In this document: positions 1 to 9,145 of the stretch, piece after piece | Layout of the letters: every line of letters begins with the position of its first letter | Position numbering within the stretch: the first letter of the stretch is position 1 | NCBI GenBank assembly: GCA_950295325.1 | Contig: OX485806.1 | Coordinates: 56,913,169 to 56,977,168, forward strand | Source: Polytrichum commune | Taxonomy: Eukaryota; Streptophyta; Polytrichopsida; Polytrichales; Polytrichaceae | Reading direction: 5' to 3' | DNA: 64,000 bases | Made by a program: the position numbers and the translations under genes | Notes under the pieces: model-generated | The model's database searches: none | The model's input: the letters and a program-made list of their open reading frames with translations, nothing else | Told to the model about the DNA's origin: nothing

Positions 1-21
1 AAACCGCCATAGAATGGTGTC

Positions 22-664
22 ATGGAGGTACCATTGGCGGTGCATAAAGGAGGATATAACCCACTTTGTGAAGGCGTGAATAAAAAGTGCCAAGTGAACC
101 AAGCCTCTTACCAAAAGCAAGGCGGTTTCTTGCAACCGTTGCCTATCTCGTCGGCGTCATGGCATAGTATGTGCATACACTTGATCACAAGTTTGCCGGA
201 GTCACATGGGTATGATGCCATCTTGTTGATGGTAGAGCGGTTTGCCAACTTGGCACACATGGTGCCGATTGTGGGAACCGCCACCGCGTTGGAGACCGCA
301 TAGCCTTTTCTCAAAGGATGGTTGAGGCACCACGGGTTGCCAAGAGTGATTGTGTGGGATCAAGATCCAAAGTTCACAAGTGCATTTTCAATGCATTTCT
401 CTAAGGAGGTCGGAATGAAACTAAGGTTTACCACGACCTTGCATTCCCAAATGAATGGGAGATCGGAGCGTGTGAATGGAGTCTTGAAGCAATACTTGAG
501 GAACTTGGTGGGGGCGGACCAAGGAGATTGGGCGGACTATGTGGGTCGAGCGGAGTGTAATTGCAATGTAGCCACGCACTTGGCTACCAAGGGGTGGTCT
601 TTGGTGGTGGCTTATGGAGTGGATGCGCTCCAACCTATTAACCTAGCTCTCGAGGGGGCACATT
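22..664 (+). pseudogene. Chromovirus integrase remnant, copy A
   Basis: Integrase inserts retrotransposon cDNA into chromosomes. Two in-frame segments (22-303 and 322-666) are separated by a TAG at 301-303. The first carries the linker around QKQGGFLQPLPI and the start of the RNase-H-fold core. The position where the family has the first catalytic Asp is His (codon at 178-180, context CIHLIT). The second segment keeps an Asp in WDQDPKF and the Glu in GRSERVNG, then WADYVG and VAYGVDALQP. With the first catalytic residue and the reading frame lost, the product would be inactive. Family assignment is secure; inactivity is inferred from the lost residue and stops. Confidence 0.88.
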
Positions 665-1276
665 GAACACTAGAGTTCAACCAAGATGGTGAGGACTTGG
701 CCAAGAAGCGTGAACAAGTCTTGGAGATGACCAAGTTGTTGGTGGAGAAAGCCCGAAGGTGCTACAGCGTGCAAGTCAATGCCGGAAGACGCGAAGTGGA
801 CAATGAGGTGGGCCAAAAGGCGTTGTTGAATGTGAACAACTTGACTTAGCCGGAAGGCCTCACTCCAAAGTTCATGTCCAAAATTGGGGCTCCATTTCCC
901 ATTGTGGAACAAGTGGTCAAGGACATGTATAAGTTGGAATTACCGCCGGAGATCAAAGTGCATCCGACATTTCATGTCTCATTACGAAAGTCATTTTAGG
1001 ACGACACCTTGTGGCCCGATCACAAGCAAGTGATTAGGCCACGTCCCGACCTTGTGGAGGTCATTTGGAACATGAGGTAGGAGGGCATCCTCAAGTGTAG
1101 GAAGCCCAAGTGAAAAGGAAAGAAAATGTACAAAGGAATACTTGGTGAAATGGTGAGGATACCATGAGAAAGAAACCGCTTGGGTGGCGGCAAGAGACAT
1201 GGTCAACACCAATGAATTGGTGAAGCACTTTGAAGAAACTAAGGCTAGACATTCCAATAAAAAGAAGCGTAGGCAT
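665..1276 (+). pseudogene. Integrase C-terminal region and chromodomain remnant, copy A
   Basis: Downstream of the integrase core the translation gives EFNQDGEDLAKKREQVL, then a C-terminal integrase module (KMYKLELPPEIKVHPTFHVS-type reading around 925-985). After that comes a chromodomain-like tail, read from about 1135 to 1245 in a shifted frame as YLVKW, GYHEK and NTNELVKHFEETK. Chromodomains in this retrotransposon clade help direct integration to particular chromatin. Stops are frequent, and several look like C-to-T changes (CGA to TGA in the VKW-GYHE stretch), typical of methylated, silenced elements. Confidence 0.8.
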
Positions 1277-2093
1277 TGATGAGGACATCAATCTCCTTTA
1301 GTGGGGGAGAGACTCTAGTAGCAAACATAGCTTCGAGGTTAATTGCTCCACAACATGCACTTGTTCTTTGGCTTGAGGGAATAAAGTCCAAACTTTAGTG
1401 GTGCAAAGAGAAAAGTATGAGATGAGGTCCTAGTCTTGTACTTGTGCTTGGTTAATGGAAGAGGGGGAATAGACATGCCAAACTAGGTTGGGTAAGCCGA
1501 GTAATTGGGGGCCATGGCTTGGAGGGGCCTTGGATAAAACCAAGAAACTTCTTAGTTGTGGGCTTGTCCGGGCGGGGACAAGGTGATGGCGCGTGCTCAT
1601 AAAAGTGCTACCCGCGAGCTAACGAAAGTTGGCGCATGGGAGTCATGAACCCATGTCTCGAAAGAGCAAAGTGGGAACCGAGTCGGGCGGGACTTGGCAT
1701 CACCCCCGTGCGATCGAGGCGTGGCTTAACAATGGAAAGTCATCTCGGAGTTGCAACCGAGACAACTTAGTGGAAGCGTTGAGGTCTCGCCTAGATGTGT
1801 CATGTTAGGCTAGAGGAGCCTAACAGGGGAGGCCCCAAAGGAGGGGCAACCCAAGTGAGTCCTAAAGTAGGTGGGTCTAGTATAGGTTAGGTCCTTGGAT
1901 GAGAGATCCAAGGTCGCTAACGGACCACCTAGGAACGACACCTTTGGGACTATGCCAAATTTGAAGATGCATTGTGGGGGTCGCGCCCTAAGGTAAACAC
2001 AATGCCGCACCATAGAGGATGGCAACTTGAGAATTGGTGTGCCGACTACGAGTATAGTCGATGAGGGCATCGACTCCGTTTGGTGGGGGTGAG
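1277..2093 (+). other. 3' noncoding internal region with stem-loops and polypurine tract, copy A
   Basis: This stretch between the last coding remnant and the LTR holds no plausible gene; the open frames on its minus strand have no recognisable domain. It has several short inverted repeats: 1563-1569/1576-1582, 1635-1640/1650-1655, 1743-1748/1757-1762, 1804-1811/1817-1824, 1893-1900/1906-1913, 2043-2048/2055-2060 and 2058-2063/2068-2073. The purine-rich run at 2081-2093 directly precedes the LTR and fits a plus-strand priming site. Confidence 0.7.
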
Positions 2094-3066
2094 TGTCGCG
2101 CACCTCTCCATGAGGAGTGGCCGAAACACCATGGGCACAAGGGGGACCCCGGAGTGACACCCGGGACTTGTGGCGCCGTTGGTGAGAGGGCCCAAGTGAT
2201 CCTAGTGTGGGTGAGGGCCCCGGGCGTTGGGAACGCCTCCCACCCACGAAGACTAGGAGGCACAAGGGTAAGGCCATGAGCTATGCGTAGCTCATGGCGT
2301 GGTGATTCTAGAATGCTCAAGAACACCTCAATCGGAGGTGTGAGCTAGGAGTTATGGCCATTTGAGTGGGGCGCTGTCCCGGGACAGCGCCCTGCTACAG
2401 CAGTGCCTGGGAGGGATTCCCGGGACTGCCAAGGTTCAAACAGGCATAACTTCCTCAAGACTTGCTCGAATGGAGCAAGTGAGGAGTCCATCGGCATCTA
2501 CGTGAAGCGTAGATGAGGATGGAGTGGTTGGTTGTTATGATCAGACATCATACAAGGAAGTTATGATGGTCTGAAGCTGCTGGGGGGTTCTAGGCCCAGC
2601 AGCTAAAGGAAAATGTCCACTTGGCCCCAACTCTTGGTAGGGAGACAAGAGGTTGGTTGACGGTGGGGTAGGGGCCCCGCGTGAAGTCCTAGAGGCTTAT
2701 ATGGGTGAGGTGGTGTGGCCTCACCCACCCGAGGCCGAACGGCAAGGCCTCCATGGGCTTTGGCCTATTGTGAGGCCATAGTTGCCTAGTATGGTTCGGG
2801 TTGTTGTAGTGTTGCTCCGGCAACGCGATGATCAACATAGGATTGGACTTCCATGGATGGAAGTCCACATTGGGGAAATGGTTTACCGATTAAGGGGTGA
2901 GTCCCGAAAGCTAAGTAGGAGGGTTGGTTCCCTCCTATGAACTATTGGTCCGGGGTAAGAGGAGCTATCCATTAGCATGGCGGAATGCGAATGGTTAGCG
3001 CTCGTAACCTTTGCTAGAAACGAAAATTGGCAAGATGGTCAAGGAGGGCTAGCAAGGGTTGCGACA
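2094..3066 (+). repeat. LTR of the first chromovirus, shared between tandem copies A and B
   Basis: This 973-bp LTR starts TGTCGCGC and ends TTGCGACA, giving TG...CA ends and a 6-bp terminal inverted repeat TGTCGC/GCGACA. The ends were fixed from two solo LTRs of the same family in the satellite, where 5-bp target duplications mark the boundaries. It is rich in stem-loops: a perfect 24-bp palindrome at 2369-2392, 10-bp stems at 2274-2283/2288-2297, 2575-2584/2595-2604 and 2845-2854/2857-2866, and 8-bp stems at 2495-2502/2508-2515, 2703-2710/2719-2726 and 2916-2923/2930-2937. A TATA-like patch (CTTATATGG, around 2697) is the part best kept in old copies elsewhere. It differs from the LTR at 6572-7545 at a few percent of positions by eye. 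Confidence 0.9.
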
Positions 3067-3283
3067 GCAACTTTGCTTAAGAAGAAATTGAGTTCTTGAG
3101 GCATGTGGTGACAAAGGAAGTTGGTGGACAAACATGAAGAATTTCAAGGCAATCCAAGAGGAGAATTGGTCGTTGAGTCAAAAAAAACAAAGCTTAGGTC
3201 ATTGGTTGGTCTAGCCAACTACTACCACCACTTCATTCTAGATTTGTTTTAAGGCTGCTAGGGCCTTACTCAACTTATTGAGG
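3067..3283 (+). pseudogene. End of reverse transcriptase and start of RNase H region, copy B
   Basis: Translation in a broken frame gives the RT thumb-like EFLRHVVTKE, and at about 3206-3240 VGLANYYHHFI, the conserved stretch linking RT to RNase H in Ty3/gypsy elements. Stops and small frameshifts are present. The abrupt start directly at the LTR edge marks a deletion of everything upstream. Confidence 0.75.
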
Positions 3284-3960
3284 AAATGGCTATTCCAAGA
3301 GTGGGATGAGCCTTGTCACCAAGCCCTTGGGAAGCTCAAGAGCAAGTTCCCTTCACAAGATGTGGTTAAGTTTCCGGGTTTTCATAAGCATTTTGAGGTG
3401 CACATGGAGACGAAGGACTTTATCATTGGCGGATGTTGATCCAAGATGGATGACCATTGCTTATGAGAGCATAAGCTCCATGGTTGTCGAACCTTGTCCG
3501 GCTTGTGCAAGAAATGGCTATCCCAAGAGTGGGATGAGCCATGCCACCAAGGCATTGAGGAGCTTAAGACGAAGTTCTCTTCGCCGCCCGTGCTCAAGTT
3601 CGCGGAGTTTGACATACCTTTTGAGGTGCATACGGGGGCGAGAGACTTTATTTGGCGGATGTGGATGTAAAGAAAAAATGGCCATTGCATATGGGAGCAT
3701 GAAGCTCGATGGTTGTAAGACCTTGTCCGACTTGTGAAAGAAATGGCTATCCCAAGAGTGGGACTAGCCTTGTCACCAAGTCTTTGGGGAGCTTAAGAGC
3801 AAGTTCTCTTCACCGCCCGTGCTCAAGTTCATGGAGTTTGACAAACCTTTTGAGGTGCATACGGGGGCGAGTAACTTTGCCAATGATGGATTGTTAATGT
3901 AAGATGGATGGCCTTTGCATATGGGGCTTGAGGCTCGATGGTTGTCAAAGAAGACAACCA
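3284..3960 (+). repeat. Threefold tandem duplication of an RNase H segment
   Basis: Three direct copies of about 228 bp start at 3284, 3512 and 3741, each opening with AAATGGCTAT and encoding WDEPCHQ, ELK-KFSSPPVLKF-EFD-PFEVHTGA and then IAYGS-like readings. This is the N-terminal half of the RNase H domain that removes RNA from the RNA-DNA hybrid. A normal element has one copy. The units differ at many sites, so the triplication is old. After the third unit the domain continues as FFAVVHCLKMWRHYFGSH (3980-4030). The shared start and unit spacing are seen directly. Confidence 0.85.
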
Positions 3961-4499
3961 ACTGATGACAAAGAACTTCTTTGCCGTAGTGCATTGCTTG
4001 AAGATGTGGCGACATTATTTGGGGTCGCACAAAGCAAAGGTCTACATGGACAATGTGTCCTAAAAGTATTTTAACGTATACAAGCACAAGTGAGCGCCAA
4101 GTCATTGCGGTGGCATGATAGTTTGGCGCTTATGAAGGTGGATTTGGTCCACAAACCGGACCATGGAAATGTGGTGCCGGATGCGCTAAGTAGACCGGAT
4201 GAGTTCCAAGCAATGAGAACCATCCAAACCTTGTGGCTAATGTGTGCCGGCAAAGGAAACTTGTGATGCAAGATACGGGAGGGGTAAATTAACTACCCCG
4301 AGGCACAAAAGCTTTTAGGTAAGCTTCGCAAGAGCAAGGTGCTCAAAGAGGTTAAGTTGGTGGACGGATTGTTCAAGTGTAAGCAAAGTCGGGTGTATGT
4401 GCCTCAAGGCAAGTAGAGGCTATCGGTTTTGAAGGAAAAATCTGATAGTCCTATTGCCGGCCATAGAGGAGAAAGAAAAAACCGCCATAGAATGGTGTC
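3961..4499 (+). pseudogene. RNase H C-terminal half and integrase N-terminal linker, copy B
   Basis: This stretch continues RNase H after the triplicated block: AVVHCLKMWRHYFGSH (3985-4030), then in a neighbouring frame SLRWHDSLALMKVDLVHKP and VVPDALSRPDEFQAM (4100-4215). The latter is the DALSR end of Ty3/gypsy RNase H. The integrase N-terminal zinc-finger region follows. Stops and frameshifts are scattered throughout. Confidence 0.78.
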
Positions 4500-5142
4500 A
4501 TGGAGGTACCATTGGCGGTGCATAAAGGAGGATATAACCCACTTTGTGAAGGCGTGAATAAAAAGTGCCAAGTGAACCAAGCCTCTTACCAAAAGCAAGG
4601 CGGTTTCTTGCAACCGTTGCCTATCTCGTCGGCGTCATGGCATAGTATGTGCATACACTTGATCACAAGTTTGCCGGAGTCACATGGGTATTATGCCATC
4701 TTGTTGATGGTAGAGCGGTTTGCCAACTTGGCACACATGGTGCCGATTGTGGGAACCGCCACCGCGTTGGAGACCGCATAGCCTTTTCTCAAAGGATGGT
4801 TGAGGCACCACGGGTTGCCAAGAGTGATTGTGTGGGATCAAGATCCAAAGTTCACAAGTGCATTTTCAATGCATTTCTCTAAGGAGGTCGGAATGAAACT
4901 AAGGTTTACCACGACCTTGCATTCCCAAATGAATGGGAGATCGGAGCGTGTGAATGGAGTCTTGAAGCAATACTTGAGGAACTTGGTGGGGGCGGATCAA
5001 GGAGATTGGGCAGACTATGTGGGTCGAGCGGAGTGTAATTGCAATGTAGCCACGCACTTGGCTACCAAGGGGTGGTCTTTGGTGGTGGCTTATGGAGTGG
5101 ATGCGCTCCAACCTATTAACCTAGCTCTCGAGGGGGCACATT
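4500..5142 (+). pseudogene. Chromovirus integrase remnant, copy B
   Basis: This is a near-exact duplicate of the integrase at 22-664. It has the same internal TAG (4779-4781) and the same His where the first catalytic Asp is expected, so these defects predate the tandem duplication. One visible difference is D to Y in the ESHGYD stretch (GYYAILLM here). Asp in WDQDPKF and Glu in SERVNG are retained. Confidence 0.87.
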
Positions 5143-5757
5143 GAACACTAGAGTTCAACCAAGATGGTGAGGACTTGGCCAAGGATGGTAAACAAGTCTT
5201 GGAGATGACCAAGTTGTTGGTGGAGAAAGCCCGAAGGTGCTACAGCGTGCAAATTAATGCCGGAAGACGCGAAGTGGAGAATGAGGTGGGCCAAAAGATG
5301 TTGTTGAATGTGAAAAACTTCACTTAGCCGGAAGGCCTCACTCCAAAGGTCATGTCCAAAATTGGAGCTTCATTTCCCATTCTGGAACAAGTGTTCAAGG
5401 ACATGTATAAGTTGGAATTACCGCCCGAGATCAAAGTGCATCCGACATTTCATGTCTCATTCCTAAAGCCATTTCAGGACGACACCTTGTGGCCCAATTA
5501 CAAGCATGTGATTAGGCCACCTCCCGACCTTGTGGATGTCATTTGGAACATGAGGTAGGAGGGCATCATCAAGTGTAGGAAGCCCAAGTGAAAAAGAAAG
5601 AAAATGAACAAAGGACTACTTGGTGAAATGGTGAGGATACCATGAGAAACAAACCGCTTGGGTGGCGGCAAGAGACATCGTGAACACCAATGAATTGGTG
5701 AAGCACTTTGAAGAAACTAAGGCTAAGGATTCCAATAAAATGAAGCGTAGGCATTGA
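5143..5757 (+). pseudogene. Integrase C-terminus and chromodomain remnant, copy B
   Basis: The segment 5352-5558 reads openly as MSKIGASFPILEQVFKDMYK and then KVHPTFHVSFLKPFQDDTLW, the integrase C-terminal module. It ends at a TAG. A chromodomain-like tail follows (about 5615-5730), with YLVKW, stop, GYHEKQTAWVAARDIVNTNE and KHFEETK. The stop inside VKW-GYHE equals CGA to TGA. This copy keeps the module more openly than copy A. Confidence 0.82.
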
Positions 5758-6571
5758 TGAGGACATCAATCTCCTTTAGTGGTGGAGAGACGCTAGTAGC
5801 ACACTTAGCTTCGAGGCTAATTGCTCCACAACATGAACTTGTTCTTTGGCTTGAGGGAATAAAGTCCAAACTTTAGTGGTGCAAAGAGAAAAGTATGAGA
5901 TGAGGTCCTAGTCTTGTACTTGTGCTTGGTTAATGGAAGAGGGGGAATAGATATGCCAAACTAGGTTGGGTAAGCCGAGTAATTGGGGGCCATGGCTTCG
6001 AGGGGCCTTGGATAAAACCAAGAAACTTCTTAGTTGTGGGCTTGTCCGGGCGGGGACAAGGTGATGGCGCGTGCTCATAAAAGTGCTACCCGCGAGCGAA
6101 CGAAAGTTGGCGCATGGGAGTCATGAACCCATGTCTCGAAAGAGCAAAGTGGGAACCGAGTCGGGCGGGACTTGGCATCACCCCCGTGCGATCGAGGCGT
6201 GGCTTAACAATGGAAAGCCATCTCGGAGTTGCAACCGAGACAACTTAGTGGAAGCGTTGAGGTCTCGCCTAGATGTGTCACGTTAGGCTAGTGGAGCCTA
6301 ACGGGGGAGGCCCCAAAGGAGGGGCAACCCAAGTGAGTCCCAAAGTAGGTGGGTCTAGTATAGGTTAGGTCCTTGGATGAGAGATCCAAGGTCGCTAACG
6401 GACCACCTAGGAACGACACCTTTGGGACTATGCCAAATTTGAAGATGCATTGTGGGGGTCGCGCCCTAAGGTAAACACAATGCCGCACCATAGAGGATGG
6501 CAACTTGAGAATTGGTATGCCGACTACGAGTATAGTCGATGAGGGCATCGACTCCGTTTGGTGGGGGTGAT
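5758..6571 (+). other. 3' noncoding internal region, copy B
   Basis: This duplicates 1277-2093 and keeps the same stem-loop series. The 8-bp stem at 6282-6302 keeps both arms while its loop changes (AGTGG here against AGAGG in copy A). The purine-rich tract at 6559-6571 precedes the LTR. No supported gene is present on either strand. Confidence 0.7.
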
Positions 6572-7545
6572 TGTCGAGCACCTCTCCATGAGGAGTGGCC
6601 GAAACACCATGGGCACAAGGGGGACCCCGGAGTGACACCCGGGACTTGTGGCGCCGTTGGTGAGAGGGCCCAAGTGATCCTAGTGTGGGTGAGGGCCCCG
6701 GGCGTTGGGAACGCCTCCCACCCACGAAGACTAGGAGGCACAAGGGTAAGGCCATGAGTTATGCGTAGCTCATGGCGTGGTGATTCTAGAAAGCTCAAGA
6801 ACACCTCAATCGGAGGTGTGAGCTAGGAGTTATGGCCATTTGAGTGGGGCGCTGTCCCGGGACAGCGCCCTGGTACAGCAGTGCCTGGGAGTGATTCCCG
6901 GGACTGCCAAGGTTCAAACAGGCATAACTTCCTCAATACTTGCCCGAATGGGGCAAGTGAGCAGTCCATCGGCATCCACGTGAAGCGTAGATGAGGATGG
7001 AGTGGTTGGTTGTTATGATCAGATATCATACAAGGAAGTTATGATGGTCTGAAGCTGCTGGGGGGGTTCTAGACCCAGCAGCTAAGGGAAAATGTCCACT
7101 TGGCCCCAACTCTTGGTAGAGAGACAAGAGGTTGGTTGGCGGTGGGGTAGGGGCTCCGTGTAGAGTCCTAGAGGCTTATATGGGTGAGGTGGTTTGGCCT
7201 CACCCACCCGAGGCCGAACGGCAAGGCCTCCATGGGCATTGGCCCATAGTGAGGCCAGAGTTGCCTAGTATGGTTCGGGTTGTTGTAGTGTTGCTCCGGC
7301 AACGCGATGATCAACATAGGATTGGACTTCCATGGATGGAAGTCCACATCCAAGAAATGAGTTACCGATTAAGGGGTGAGTCCCGAAAGCAAAGTAGGAG
7401 GGTTGGTTCCCTCCTATGAACTATAAGGTCCGGGGTAGGAGGAGCTAAGCATTAGCATGGCGGAATGCGAATGGTTAGCGCTCGTAACCTTTGCTAGAAA
7501 CGAAAATTGGCAAGATTGCTAAGGGGGCTAGCAAGGGTTGCGACA
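6572..7545 (+). repeat. 3' LTR of chromovirus copy B
   Basis: This 974-bp LTR starts TGTCGAGC and ends GCGACA. It is followed at once by TGTAG and the 80-bp satellite, so this LTR edge is an insertion junction inside satellite DNA. It keeps the 24-bp palindrome (6847-6870) and the other stems. One stem changed on both arms relative to the first LTR (6939-6945/6951-6957 against 2461-2467/2473-2479). Confidence 0.9.
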
Positions 7546-9145
7546 TGTAGACTCTCGGAAGTGAGAGCATCTAAAACACAAAATTCAACACATGAATCAA
7601 AGTTGAGAATGTGGTTCACACATGTAGGCTCTCGGAAGTGAAAGCATCCAAAACACACAACCATTCAAGACGTGAATGAAAGTTTAGAATGTGGTTCAAA
7701 CATGCAGGCTCTCAGAAGTGAGAGCATCCAAAAAAACACAAACTTCAACACCTGAATCAAAGTTGAGAATGTGGTTCACATATGTAGGCTCTCGGAAGTG
7801 AGAGCATCCAAAAAAACACAAACTTCAACACATGAATCAAAGTTGAGAATGAGGTTCACACATGTAGGCTCTCGGAAGTGAAAGCATCCAAAACACACAA
7901 CCATTCAACACGTGAATGAAAGTTTAGAATGTGGTTCAAACATGCAGGCTCTCAGAAGTGAGAGCATCCAAAAAAACACAAACTTCAACACATGAATCAA
8001 AGTTGAGAATGAGGTTCACACATGTAGGCTCTCGGAAGTGAGATCGTCCAAAACACACAACCATTCAACACGTGAATCAAAGTTGAGAATGTGGTTCACA
8101 CATGTAGGCTCTCGGAAGTGAGAGCATCCAAAAAAACACAAACTTCAACACATGAATCAAAGTTGAGAATGTGGTTCACACATGTAGGCTCTCGGAACTG
8201 AGAGCATCCTAAAAAATACAAACTTCAACACCTGAATCAAAGTTGAGGATGTGGTTCACACATGTAGGCTCTCGGAAGTGAGAGCATCCAAAACACACAA
8301 CCATTCAAGACGTGAATGAAAGTTTAGAATGTGGTTCAAACATGCAGGCTCTCAGAAGTGAGAGCATCCAAAAAAACACAAACTTCAACACATGAATCAA
8401 AGTTGAGAATGAGGTTCACACATGTAGGCTCTCGGAAGTGAAAGCATCCAAAACACACAACCATTCAAGACGTGAATGAAAGTTTAGAATGTGGTTCAAA
8501 CATGCAGGCTCTCAGAAGTGAGAGCATCCAAAAAAACACAAACTTCAACACATGAATCAAAGTTGAGAATGTGGTTCACACATGTAGGCTCTCGGAAGTG
8601 AGATCGTCCAAAACACACAACCATTCAACACGTGAATCAAAGTTGAGAATGTGGTTCACACATGTAGGCTCTCGGAAGTGAGAGCATCCAAAAAAACACA
8701 AACTTCAACACATGAATCAAAGTTGAGAATGTGGTTCACACATGTAGGCTCTCGGAACTGAGAGCATCCTAAAAAATACAAACTTCAACACCTGAATCAA
8801 AGTTGAGGATGTGGTTCACACATGTAGGCTCTCGGAAGTGAGAGCATCCAAAACACACAACCATTCAAGACGTGAATGAAAGTTTAGAATGTGGTTCAAA
8901 CATGCAGGCTCTCAGAAGTGAGAGCATCCAAAAAAACACAAACTTCAACACATGAATCAAAGTTGAGAATGTGGTTCACACATGTAGGCTCTCGGAACTG
9001 AGAGCATCCAAAAAAACACAAAATTCAACACATGAATCAAAGTTGAGAATGTGGTTCACACATGTAGGCTCTCGGAAGTGAGATCGTCCAAAACACACAA
9101 CCATTCAACACGTGAATCAAAGTTGAGAATGTGGTTCACACATGT
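7546..9145. repeat. 80-bp satellite array, segment 1
   Basis: This is a head-to-tail array of an 80-bp monomer. Each monomer contains GGTTCACACATGTAGGCTC, a short stem-loop GCTCTC-GGAAGT-GAGAGC, an A-rich run CATCCAAAA(AAA)CACA, and TTCAACAC(A/G)TGAAT. At least three variant classes alternate, by A-run length, CAACACGTG against CAAGACGTG, and TGTAGG against TGCAGG. A 7-monomer block is visible from the AGATCGTCC marker variant at 8021, 8581 and 9061 (560 and 480 bp apart). It is bounded left by the chromovirus LTR and right by a solo LTR. Confidence 0.95.

Larger units (their letters stand above)
1..2093 (+). mobile_element. Ty3/gypsy chromovirus, internal region, copy A (partial, broken)
   Basis: This is the 3' part of the internal region of a Ty3/gypsy retrotransposon and continues off the left edge. 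It contains integrase, an integrase C-terminal region, a decayed chromodomain and about 820 bp of 3' noncoding DNA ending in a purine-rich tract (2081-2093) directly before the LTR. The same sequence recurs at 4479-6571, offset by 4478 bp, with few differences. Reading frames are interrupted by TAG and TGA codons, so no functional polyprotein can be made. Assignment to chromoviruses rests on the chromodomain-like reading downstream of the integrase. Confidence 0.9.
3067..6571 (+). mobile_element. Ty3/gypsy chromovirus, internal region, copy B (5'-deleted)
   Basis: The internal part of the second tandem copy lies between two LTRs. Immediately after the LTR at 3066 the sequence reads into the end of reverse transcriptase (NFA, stop, EEIEFLRHVVTKE at about 3068-3120). 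So the primer binding site, gag, protease and most of RT are missing. Order: RT end, RNase H (with an internal triplication), integrase, integrase C-terminus, chromodomain remnant, 3' noncoding region and purine tract (6559-6571). It cannot move on its own. Whether copy A carries the same deletion cannot be seen, because its 5' part is outside the window. Confidence 0.88.

Noticed and set aside
1810-2326. Minus-strand open frames of 155 and 112 codons, repeated at 6288-6804 and in part in the solo LTRs
   Set aside because: They lie antisense in the LTR and 3' noncoding region, overlap each other in two frames, and owe their length to GC-rich inverted repeats. No domain is recognisable.
3306-3897. 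Plus-strand open frames of 143 and 62 codons
   Set aside because: They are in the wrong frame relative to the RNase H homology; they exist only because the duplicated segment is open there too.
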